The notes under the pieces: model-generated | Seen by the model: the letters and a program-made list of their open reading frames with translations, nothing else | Database searches by the model: none | What the model was told of the DNA's origin: nothing | Source: a virus | IMG/VR virus record: IMGVR_UViG_3300022921_000006 | Location: 45,696 to 109,695 of that record | Reading direction: 5' to 3' (one strand) | Length of the DNA: 64,000 nucleotides | Shown here: positions 38,940-46,183 of the stretch, in pieces | Numbering within the stretch: position 1 is the first letter of the stretch | Layout: every line of letters starts with the position of its first letter | Made by a program: the position numbers and the translations under genes

Positions 38940-39713
38940 TTAAACTCCACGTTCTGTATTATAAGCTATAATATGGTCTCGACCAGTCATATTATATCCA
39001 TGCTCAGCGACCATTTCAAATACTTTAGGGTACATTTCAACTAGTGTTTCTCTTGTATCCCCTGCAGGCATAACAAATGTTTTATTTTTAGGAATATTCA
39101 TTTTAACTCTAAATTCCTCAATTTCAGCTAAACACTCATCGGTACCATCCCAAACTGGTTTATAATGATAATCACTATGAAAATCAATCATTTTCTGAAT
39201 GTTCTCATAATGGAGTCTAAACTTGTTATGCTGAGTGACAAACCTTTCATCAACCACTTTACCACCGGGAGTAGTAATACCCACACGAGGGACAGAATTA
39301 GAAAACTTAGGGCTAAGGGATACGAGACCAAGTGGAAAATCCGTTTCCACGAAGTGAGACCCTTCGGTTTCGATTGTAATGAGAATTCCTCTTTCGTTGG
39401 CAAAATGGGTAAGTTCATTTACAAGGGCAGCATGCATTGTTGGTGAACCCCCTGTTAACATCATCTCTTTTACTTGAGGATTCTCATCATAAATATTGAT
39501 AATGTCATTAAATGTAAACGTACCTTTTTCAGGGTGGATTGAAGTATACCACGAATCACACCACCCACCTTCACCAAACCAACAGCGGTGGGTACATCCT
39601 GTAGTTCGAACGGCAATAGTGGGGCGCCCGAAACGGGAGCCCTCACTTTGCACGCATCGATATACCTCTAATACAGGTAATACTTTATCGTAATCTTCTA
39701 TCCTTTTAAGCAT
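38940..39713 (-). CDS. queE: 7-carboxy-7-deazaguanine synthase QueE
   Basis: A 257-residue radical SAM enzyme. VQSEGSRFGRPTIAVRTTG leads to the cluster cysteines Cys40, Cys44 and Cys52 in a Cx3Cx7C spacing, where common QueE proteins have CxxxCxxC or Cx14CxxC. MMLTGGSPTM and LVSLSPKFSN are typical QueE motifs. It makes 7-carboxy-7-deazaguanine from the QueD product. It ends at a strong terminator, closing the modification operon. Confidence 0.9.
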   Translation of the reverse strand: MLKRIEDYDKVLPVLEVYRCVQSEGSRFGRPTIAVRTTGCTHRCWFGEGGWCDSWYTSIHPEKGTFTFNDIINIYDENPQVKEMMLTGGSPTMHAALVNELTHFANERGILITIETEGSHFVETDFPLGLVSLSPKFSNSVPRVGITTPGGKVVDERFVTQHNKFRLHYENIQKMIDFHSDYHYKPVWDGTDECLAEIEEFRVKMNIPKNKTFVMPAGDTRETLVEMYPKVFEMVAEHGYNMTGRDHIIAYNTERGV

Positions 39714-39714
39714 A

Positions 39715-40335
39715 TTATCTTTCGATCTTTAGAAACTTTTCACCATTTTTAATATAAATGGAGTTAAAGGGAATTTGATCGTAGCTATCAATTTCTTGAC
39801 CCATAATATTATAGTAAATATTATTTTGTGGGGTTTTATTTTCTAGCTCTAGTATTGAATTAGTACTACTAGGTACAAGAACAGCATCAATAACATGAAC
39901 AACACCATTATCTGTGACAAGGTCAGCAACTGTGACCATGGCATATTCAACTGTGACTCCTGTGCTATCTACACCAATAGTTAAAGTACCATTGTTTAGT
40001 GCTGTTACTTCCATACCATCATACAGATCAGTACTTAGAGCTGTGGTTCCCACAACATGATATGTAAGAATATCTGCCAAGTTTTGTAACTCTAATAGAT
40101 CAGTGGGTTCGAGTTGGAGTGAGGTTGCTAAAGTAATAAATGCACTATCTGTAGGTGCAAATACTGTAAATGTTCCTGTTGTGTCGCTTAAAGCTTCAAC
40201 TAATCCTGCTTCTACTACTGCAGCTTCTAACAAGGTGTGGTCTTCGCTATTTACAATAACATCAACAACAGTTGTTTGTGCAGAACTAACTAGGGTGGTT
40301 AAGGCCAACCCAAAGGCCATAATTGTTTTTTTCAT
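39715..40335 (-). CDS. Secreted fasciclin-domain protein with T9SS-like tail
   Basis: A 206-residue protein: signal MKKTIMAFGLALTTLVSSAQ, one FAS1 domain (FTVFAPTDSAFITL, ILTYHVVG, NGVVHVIDAVLVP), and a C-terminal segment IYYNIMGQEIDSYDQIPFNS typical of T9SS type A tails. FAS1 domains mediate adhesion. It sits inside the queuosine-type operon between queE and queD, an odd place for an adhesin. Confidence 0.85.
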   Translation of the reverse strand: MKKTIMAFGLALTTLVSSAQTTVVDVIVNSEDHTLLEAAVVEAGLVEALSDTTGTFTVFAPTDSAFITLATSLQLEPTDLLELQNLADILTYHVVGTTALSTDLYDGMEVTALNNGTLTIGVDSTGVTVEYAMVTVADLVTDNGVVHVIDAVLVPSSTNSILELENKTPQNNIYYNIMGQEIDSYDQIPFNSIYIKNGEKFLKIER

Positions 40336-40363
40336 AATTTTGATTTTTGTTATTAACTTTTAT

Positions 40364-40822
40364 TTATTCAGCATAGATTGCTGTGTTTTTTCCGTGTTCT
40401 CTAAATTCTACTTGCATAACCTTAACACGTCCATCTGTTTCTTCTAATACAAACTTGTTAAGTTTCTCATAAATATACTGAGCAAAACGTTCTGCTCCAG
40501 TTGCTGGTATTTCTCTAAGTTGAATTACACCTGCTTCATCCATTCTACGAAATGATTCTAGGAATGGATCGTCTTCAGCTACAAGCATAGTATGATCAAA
40601 CATATGGTCCATCCAAGCTTTAGGATTCATACCATCAATTTCGGTTTTAGCACGTTTCATACCCCCAAAATCCCAAACCCAATTACGTTCGTCTAGTTCC
40701 CCTTTAAACCATACTTTAAACGAGATTCCATAACCATGGAGAAATCTACAATGTGTGCCTTCTGCTTTAGCTTGACGAAACACACAGCTAAACCCATCAA
40801 ATACTTTAGTTGATATAAACAT
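40364..40822 (-). CDS. queD: 6-carboxytetrahydropterin synthase QueD
   Basis: A 152-residue member of the PTPS/QueD family. GTHCRFLHGYGISFKVWFKG supplies Cys and His ligands, MDHMFDHTML the second metal/catalytic block, and IPATGAERFAQYIYEKL the Glu of the pterin pocket. Converts dihydroneopterin triphosphate to 6-carboxytetrahydropterin. Shares one base with the queC stop. Confidence 0.9.
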   Translation of the reverse strand: MFISTKVFDGFSCVFRQAKAEGTHCRFLHGYGISFKVWFKGELDERNWVWDFGGMKRAKTEIDGMNPKAWMDHMFDHTMLVAEDDPFLESFRRMDEAGVIQLREIPATGAERFAQYIYEKLNKFVLEETDGRVKVMQVEFREHGKNTAIYAE

Positions 40823-41658
40823 TAGGCTTCAGCTAAAACTTGTTCAACATGTTGTTTTACAGTATTCCATGTAACGGGTCCTCTCTCATCAGCATATTGT
40901 ACCGGATCCTCTGTCCCCAACTTAATAAACGCTTCGACACGTTCCACCGAAGAAGCAGATTTATAGTCGCTGTACCACTTATCACCAAAACTAAGGGGCT
41001 TATAAGAAGTATTTGTAAGGGAATAAACTCGGTTGAAATCAAGTCCCAATTCATCGCAGCATCTTCTTCCATCAAGCAAAATATCATACTTATCCCCACT
41101 GAGGTAAGGGGTATGATAGGTAACGCGCCCAGCGTTCCAATTACCTTCGGTGAAAGCTGCATAGTCAGCGTCCCTGAACTCTTGTCTACAATCGGGGTAT
41201 ATAGCATGATCACCTGCGTGAATACCCATCGCAATATGTACTTCAGTATCTTTTTCATTTGCTATTGATAGTGCTACCGCTTGAATTATTGATGAGAAAA
41301 TTTTATTTCTATTAGGAACAACTGTTTCCTTCATGTTTTCCTGTTCATAGTGTCCTTCAGGCACCTCATCTCCACCTTCTACAAGGGCACTATTAAGCAT
41401 AGGAGCCAAACCATCAAGTTTAATTACTCCATATTTAATTTCTGGGTATTTTTCCCTAAATTCACCTAGTGGGGATTGTTCAAGTCTAACTGTATTAAGG
41501 TGGCTTACTAATTCACGAGCACGGGAGAGTTCAACTTTATGTTTTTGTCCATAATCAAAACTCAAAGCTGTAACCTCGTAGCCTTCTGCTAATAGTCTTA
41601 GCAAAACTGTGGAGCTGTCCATTCCTCCACTTAAAGATAAAACTGCTTGTTTATTCAT
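40822..41658 (-). CDS. queC: QueC-like 7-cyano-7-deazaguanine synthase lacking zinc cysteines
   Basis: A 278-residue ATP-dependent enzyme of the QueC family. LSLSGGMDSSTVLL is the PP-loop; YPDCRQEFRDA and VTYHTPYLSGDK are conserved. The zinc site that QueC normally has near its end (SCY...CGxCxxC) is replaced by TSYKPLSF and YSDYKSASS (residues 217-237), so all four Cys are missing. It may use a different fold-stabiliser or make a different product (amide instead of nitrile). ATGA overlap with dpdA. Confidence 0.85.
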   Translation of the reverse strand: MNKQAVLSLSGGMDSSTVLLRLLAEGYEVTALSFDYGQKHKVELSRARELVSHLNTVRLEQSPLGEFREKYPEIKYGVIKLDGLAPMLNSALVEGGDEVPEGHYEQENMKETVVPNRNKIFSSIIQAVALSIANEKDTEVHIAMGIHAGDHAIYPDCRQEFRDADYAAFTEGNWNAGRVTYHTPYLSGDKYDILLDGRRCCDELGLDFNRVYSLTNTSYKPLSFGDKWYSDYKSASSVERVEAFIKLGTEDPVQYADERGPVTWNTVKQHVEQVLAEA

Positions 41659-42473
41659 GTTATATTATTAATTAATTTAAAGTATGTAGTATTATGTCGT
41701 ATAGCTTCATATATGGCTTCATCAAATTTAGCATCAATTACTTCATCTATTTTAGTTTTAGGTTTAGAATCTAGACCCCAATTATTATAAAGAGTACCAT
41801 CAAATGCCGCCATTACAGGATTTGAAGTGTCTATGCTTACAATTTGTTTTACATCCTTATAATATAAAAACTCTTGTGGGAGGGAACAACCTAAAAGATG
41901 AATTTTATCGCTTTTTCCAATAAGACCCATATTAATCATTTTGCTAATAACTAATTGACGTCCCAATGCTTTCCCAATATCCTTATTAGGATGTGGGAAT
42001 ATATCGTTATAATAGCTAGCTCCATATGAAAATGCAATTTTGGTGTAACCCAACCACTTATATGTTTGATAACACTTTACTACGTCATCAAATGATTTAC
42101 CTTGTACTACTGCAACTTTCTTTACTCCTTCAGGTAATTCAATAAAGCTCCATTCTTTAGCTTGGCGCATTGATTGGGTGGCGTCTTCCCAAGCATCTGG
42201 TACTATAAATTCATCGGGTTTTATTTCCTCAATAATAGAAATCATTCTACCTTTTGAGTAAGGTGCTCCAAGTTCATGGAGAGAATTATCCATTATAATG
42301 TGACGCTTACCTGCATGGTTGCTTCTTTGGAAGAATTCTTTGTACTCCTCAAATTGATCATACAAATGAGGGAGTAAATAGTCATAGTCGTTAAATTCTA
42401 GACTAGCTTGTAGGTAAGTAAAAGGTATCTCATGTGATACTATTGCTCCCTTTGCTGATGCTTCTATACTCAT
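41655..42473 (-). CDS. dpdA: DpdA-like DNA 7-deazaguanine transglycosylase
   Basis: A 272-residue TGT-related TIM-barrel protein. HIIMDNSLHELG (Asp62) and IVSIDTSNPVMAAFDG (Asp215) sit where TGT enzymes have their two catalytic aspartates. The zinc site (CxCxxC...H) of tRNA TGT is absent, as in phage DpdA proteins that exchange guanine in DNA for preQ0 or derivatives. Its placement next to queC/queD/queE strongly supports a DNA substrate. The exact DpdA subgroup is not determined. Confidence 0.78.
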   Translation of the reverse strand: MSIEASAKGAIVSHEIPFTYLQASLEFNDYDYLLPHLYDQFEEYKEFFQRSNHAGKRHIIMDNSLHELGAPYSKGRMISIIEEIKPDEFIVPDAWEDATQSMRQAKEWSFIELPEGVKKVAVVQGKSFDDVVKCYQTYKWLGYTKIAFSYGASYYNDIFPHPNKDIGKALGRQLVISKMINMGLIGKSDKIHLLGCSLPQEFLYYKDVKQIVSIDTSNPVMAAFDGTLYNNWGLDSKPKTKIDEVIDAKFDEAIYEAIRHNTTYFKLINNIT

Positions 42474-42983
42474 TTAAAAATATAATTCTTTATTTTTTGG
42501 TGGTCGACCTCTACGGGGTGCTGTAGTGGGACGATTGTATTTACCGTATTTGTCTTCACAGTAATTATAAAATTCCTCCAGTGTACCTCCAACCTCAACT
42601 ACATCATGATCAAAATCTTGTTTGGTCATACGAAATGTGGTAGTAAAATCTTTACGTAATTGGGTCAGATTTTCCTTTTCATACTTTTCATGATCATCAA
42701 CAAGACGACGGCGACGGTTTTTATCAAGACGGGTCTCAGCAGCTTGGGCTTGACCATCACCTTCATATTTTTTGTATTTTTGATCAATTTCCCATTGACA
42801 ATAATGGATTTGCCACAAATAAGGACTTGGGTCGTAGTCACCATTACGAATTTTGTCAATCAATGGAGCATAATTGTGTAAAGACTGACCCTTACGGCCC
42901 CATCTACGCCACCAAAAGAATTGATTGTAATTCAATTTTTGGAGTTGCGACAACTGCTCTTCGATAACCTCAATTGTGTGCAT
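42474..42983 (-). CDS. Hypothetical protein with AT-hook-like tail
   Basis: A 169-residue charged protein, rich in Trp (FFWWRRWGRKG) and basic clusters (KNRRRRLVDD), ending APRRGRPPKNKELYF, which includes an AT-hook-like RGRPPK. Probable DNA-binding protein. It is the first gene of the modification operon, 1 nt before dpdA, with a perfect TTCGTATATT box 6 nt upstream. It might guide or regulate modification. Confidence 0.6.
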   Translation of the reverse strand: MHTIEVIEEQLSQLQKLNYNQFFWWRRWGRKGQSLHNYAPLIDKIRNGDYDPSPYLWQIHYCQWEIDQKYKKYEGDGQAQAAETRLDKNRRRRLVDDHEKYEKENLTQLRKDFTTTFRMTKQDFDHDVVEVGGTLEEFYNYCEDKYGKYNRPTTAPRRGRPPKNKELYF

Positions 42984-42989
42984 GAGGTG

Positions 42990-42999
42990 AATATACGAA
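42990..42999 (-). promoter_or_regulatory. TTCGTATATT box (motif B) of modification operon
   Basis: Minus strand TTCGTATATT 6 nt before the first ATG of the dpdA-queC-queD-queE unit. The short spacing suggests a leaderless or near-leaderless message if this is the -10 element. Confidence 0.5.
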
Positions 43000-43020
43000 T
43001 AAAAATTTAAAGATCCAAAT

Positions 43021-43386
43021 TTATCTTTTACCCCCGTAATAAGGCACTGCTAAATTTTCAGCTAATAATTTTTCACTTAAATTAATGTGATTATGAGCGT
43101 TAGGTTCTATTCTTACATCACCCAAACATCTACCATATTTATCTACTCCTTTTGAGTAAAGGAAAAACTGGCCGTCTGTGAGAGCTAAGAGTTCCTCTAC
43201 TCTTGCTTTGGCTTTTAATCCTTTTTTCTTTTCATCTAAATCCCTAGTTCGAGATTCATAGGCATCTATTCCGTTTAACCTAATACGGACATGTTTCCAT
43301 GTATCAAAACCTAAATCTACTAAGGCGTCAATAGTATCACCATCAACAACTCTATCAAGTTTAGCATTGTAATAATATAAAACCAT
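43021..43386 (-). CDS. Staphylococcal-type thermonuclease (SNase)
   Basis: A 121-residue OB-fold nuclease: VVDGDTIDALVDLGF, HVRIRLNGIDAYESRTRD (catalytic Arg and Glu) and VDKYGRCLGDV (second Arg). Calcium-dependent cutting of host DNA or RNA is likely; no signal peptide, so it acts in the cytoplasm or on lysis. Common in phages beside replication or lysis genes. Confidence 0.88.
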   Translation of the reverse strand: MVLYYYNAKLDRVVDGDTIDALVDLGFDTWKHVRIRLNGIDAYESRTRDLDEKKKGLKAKARVEELLALTDGQFFLYSKGVDKYGRCLGDVRIEPNAHNHINLSEKLLAENLAVPYYGGKR

Positions 43387-43395
43387 TTTTAAAAC

Positions 43396-43929
43396 TTAGT
43401 GAGGAAAAGTATTTTTTTTACTTAACTTTTTGTTAGTTTCTACCAATGAATCTAAATAAAAAACCCAATTTTGTAAAGAGTCTACATAATTTAATAAATC
43501 TTGGTTTTCTTGATTTAATCTTATAATTGTAGGGTAACATTCATTACCACACTTATGTAAAGCATGATTTAAATTGTCTTCTATTTCTTGAATTTTTTCT
43601 TCAAGAAATAAATTATTTGCTTGGTAGGCAAAAAGTAAACTATCTTTAGCTCCTAATTCTCCTGATAAATTTGTTAATAGGGCTTCTTCTTGGTTTACTG
43701 TATACTGTAATTGGAGAATCTGGTTTCTTGTTTTAATTTTGTCTTCAAGGATTTCATCAAGAGCTATATCTGCTACTTCTAAAGTAGCATCTACAGTTGC
43801 TAATAAATCTTCATTAAGTTCAACTGATGGGGATACATCTACTTTTACAGGGGTTTTTATATCTTCTCCTGCTTCTACCCCACAGCCTACTAATAGTACA
43901 GCTAGTATTAATCTCGTGTGTCTAAACAT
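43396..43929 (-). CDS. Lipoprotein, probable outer-membrane spanin (Rz1-like)
   Basis: A 177-residue protein with lipobox LLVG-C (Cys16) after MFRHTRLILAV, then a long coiled coil (about residues 55-170). Its gene overlaps the end of the preceding gene, a membrane-anchored coiled-coil protein, by 22 nt, the usual nested or overlapped Rz/Rz1 arrangement. Would join inner and outer membranes in the last step of lysis. Larger than most o-spanins, so it could also be an unrelated lipoprotein. Confidence 0.6.
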   Translation of the reverse strand: MFRHTRLILAVLLVGCGVEAGEDIKTPVKVDVSPSVELNEDLLATVDATLEVADIALDEILEDKIKTRNQILQLQYTVNQEEALLTNLSGELGAKDSLLFAYQANNLFLEEKIQEIEDNLNHALHKCGNECYPTIIRLNQENQDLLNYVDSLQNWVFYLDSLVETNKKLSKKNTFPH

Positions 43930-44174
43930 TCTAATAACTTTTCGTTAATTACTTCTAGTTTTTCTTCGTACCTAAGGATAGTTTCTTCTAAGGATTCAAT
44001 CCTTTCTTTATGATCCTCAATCCTTTGCACACAAGAAGATTCTAAATTTTCGAGTTGAGCCTCATGAATTTTCATCATGTCTACATACAAATACCCTATT
44101 ACTCCTATAGCCGCGAATGCTATTGCTGCAACTGGGTTTTTAGTAAACTGCTCAAATGTTATAGGTGACTTCAT
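43908..44174 (-). CDS. Probable inner-membrane spanin (Rz-like)
   Basis: An 88-residue protein with an N-terminal membrane segment (NPVAAIAFAAIGVIGYLYVD) and a periplasmic coiled coil (IEDHKERIESLEETILRYEE), ending in an acidic tail. This is the layout of i-spanins. Lies between the holin and the lipoprotein, completing a lysis cassette. Confidence 0.65.
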   Translation of the reverse strand: MKSPITFEQFTKNPVAAIAFAAIGVIGYLYVDMMKIHEAQLENLESSCVQRIEDHKERIESLEETILRYEEKLEVINEKLLECLDTRD

Positions 44175-44185
44175 TTATTTAATAG

Positions 44186-44229
44186 AAAAAGAGGGTCTAA
44201 CCAGTATTTATGTAACTGATTAGACCCTC
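44186..44229 (-). terminator. Intrinsic terminator between holin and spanin genes
   Basis: Minus strand GAGGGTCTA ... TAGACCCTC (9-bp outer stem, inner CAGT/ACTG) followed by TTTTT. It would reduce read-through from the holin gene into the spanin pair, so spanins may have separate control. Confidence 0.85.
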
Positions 44230-44250
44230 AAGTTAAGTTTTTTTGTTTTA

Positions 44251-44436
44251 TTAAGCTTCTGTTTCGGTAGCTTCTGCTTTGTTCTTATCGATCACAGACC
44301 AAACACCACCAACGAGTGTCATTACTGCACCAAATAATTCCATAAAAGTAGCGTCATCAAGGACACCCTGTGTTACTAAAACACCACCAACAAATGTTAA
44401 AGCGTGTCTTACAATTCCTAATACTTTGTCTTTCAT
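44251..44436 (-). CDS. Holin (Pam3-gp28-like)
   Basis: A 61-residue protein with two membrane segments (HALTFVGGVLVTQGV and LFGAVMTLVGGVWSVID) joined by a short DDATF turn, and a charged tail. The RHALTFVGG and GGVWSVIDK motifs match the Pam3-gp28 type of phage holin. It would permeabilise the inner membrane at the end of infection. Confidence 0.8.
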   Translation of the reverse strand: MKDKVLGIVRHALTFVGGVLVTQGVLDDATFMELFGAVMTLVGGVWSVIDKNKAEATETEA

Positions 44437-44460
44437 AATAATTTGTTTTTAAGATTCATG

Positions 44461-44470
44461 TATAAATATA
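44461..44470 (-). promoter_or_regulatory. Motif A variant (TATATTTATA)
   Basis: Minus strand TATATTTATA, 24 nt before the holin ATG and directly after the nrdA stop; may give the holin its own late start. Confidence 0.4.
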
Positions 44471-46180
44471 TCACCCATCACAAGAAACGCATTCTGCAGT
44501 ACGGGATCCTAAATCTCCTTTTATCACGGAATCTGTGCGAAGATAATATAAAGTTTTAACTCCTAATTTCCAAGCCTCCATATGACACTGGTTAATCCAT
44601 TTAGGGGAATCAGTAGGGTCAAATGAAAGGTTTAGAGATTGTGTTTGATCAATATATTTTTGTCTAATAGCTGCTTGCCTAACTAATTCAAGTTGATTTA
44701 CCTCACTAAATGTTAAATATACCTCCTTTTCGTCAGGTGATAATATATCTTCAGATAAATTTTGAACAGAACCATTGTCTGCTAAGATTTGATCCCATAC
44801 TTTATCTGTGTTGTGTCCTTTACCTTCTAATAAACATTCCAATTCTTTATTTTTAACAATAAATGTTCCTTTAGCACCATTAAAAGTGTAGATATTAGCT
44901 GGGATGGGCTCAATACCTGCTGAACAATTGTTTAGGCGAGAATTTGAGACTGTAGGTGCAATAGCAAGTAAGTGGGTATTTCTCATACCTGTACCCTTAC
45001 ACCAAGTAGGTTCACCATATTCTTCAGCAAGTTGTCTTGAAGTAGCTTCTGCTTTACTTCTAATATCACTAAAAATAGTATGGGTCCAGGCTGTTGAAGC
45101 AATAGAATTAAATGGCAATCCTTTTTGTTGAAGGAATGAGTGCCAACCCATTACACCTAATCCTAATGCTCTACCTTTTTTAGCGTGTCTCCAAGTACGA
45201 ATAAGTGATTCTTTACCTGCACTTTTATCAATAAACTCTTGCATTACACCATCTAAAAAGCGAATAGATGTTTCTACTACATCAGTATCTTTCCACTCAT
45301 CGTATTTTGCGAGGTTTAAAGAGCTTAAACAGCAAATAAAACTATGCTCTTCATCTGTGTGGAGTGTAATCTCAGTACAAATATTAGTCATACTGACATC
45401 AAGGTTATTCATAGCATATGCTAAAGGGTTGTTTTTATTAACATTATCCTTAAACATAATATATGGTTCACCTGTTTCTACACGTGTTTTAAGTATCTCA
45501 AGCCAAAGTTTCATAGCATTGCTGTCCCTATCTTGTAGACGTCTCATAAAAGTATCATCTACTACAACACATTGGTGTAGATTAAGACACTGTCTATTAG
45601 GATCACCTTTAGGTCTACGAATCTGCATAAACTCATCAATATCAAGGTGATTGATATCTAAGTTTACAGAAGCAGCACCTCTACGAACTGAACCTTGGTT
45701 AGTTGCTATGATAGCTGAGTCGTAGATTTTACACCATGGTACTACACCTTCACTTTTACCATTACCTGTAATTGTAGTTCCTCTAGGGCGAATTCTAGAA
45801 ACACTAATACCTACACCACCACCTAAAGCGGTAAGTTTCATAAGTTCAGCATTTGTTAATCCAATTCCCCTAACGCTATCAGGTGTATCAATACCAAAAC
45901 AGCTGATGGGAAGACCCCTATCGGTCCCAGTGTTAGATAACACGGGAGAAGCAAGGCCAATCCAACCGTTCCAAATATATCTGTAGAACTTATTTTCCAG
46001 ATCTGGTCTATTAATACGTTCTGCGATCGCTTTCGCAACTCTTCTGTAGGCTTTCTTTGGTGTTTCATCCGGTAATAAATACCCTTTAGATATAGTTGCT
46101 ACGCCTACTTCATCCATCCATTCAGGGTAATCCTTTCCTGCAACCCAATTTGTTGTATCTGCTACTAAATTTCCGTCCAT
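44471..46180 (-). CDS. nrdA: Ribonucleotide reductase large subunit NrdA
   Basis: A 569-residue class I alpha subunit. LPISCFGIDTP has the first active-site Cys, NICTEITLHTD the N-x-C-x-E triad with the radical Cys, SFICCLSSLNLAKY the partner Cys, and VKTLYYLRTDS the radical-transfer Tyr pair. The end, AECVSCDG, carries the reducing cysteines. There is no N-terminal ATP cone, and the length is far below the usual 750-850, so allosteric activity control is probably lost. Confidence 0.95.
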   Translation of the reverse strand: MDGNLVADTTNWVAGKDYPEWMDEVGVATISKGYLLPDETPKKAYRRVAKAIAERINRPDLENKFYRYIWNGWIGLASPVLSNTGTDRGLPISCFGIDTPDSVRGIGLTNAELMKLTALGGGVGISVSRIRPRGTTITGNGKSEGVVPWCKIYDSAIIATNQGSVRRGAASVNLDINHLDIDEFMQIRRPKGDPNRQCLNLHQCVVVDDTFMRRLQDRDSNAMKLWLEILKTRVETGEPYIMFKDNVNKNNPLAYAMNNLDVSMTNICTEITLHTDEEHSFICCLSSLNLAKYDEWKDTDVVETSIRFLDGVMQEFIDKSAGKESLIRTWRHAKKGRALGLGVMGWHSFLQQKGLPFNSIASTAWTHTIFSDIRSKAEATSRQLAEEYGEPTWCKGTGMRNTHLLAIAPTVSNSRLNNCSAGIEPIPANIYTFNGAKGTFIVKNKELECLLEGKGHNTDKVWDQILADNGSVQNLSEDILSPDEKEVYLTFSEVNQLELVRQAAIRQKYIDQTQSLNLSFDPTDSPKWINQCHMEAWKLGVKTLYYLRTDSVIKGDLGSRTAECVSCDG

Positions 46181-46183
46181 AAC

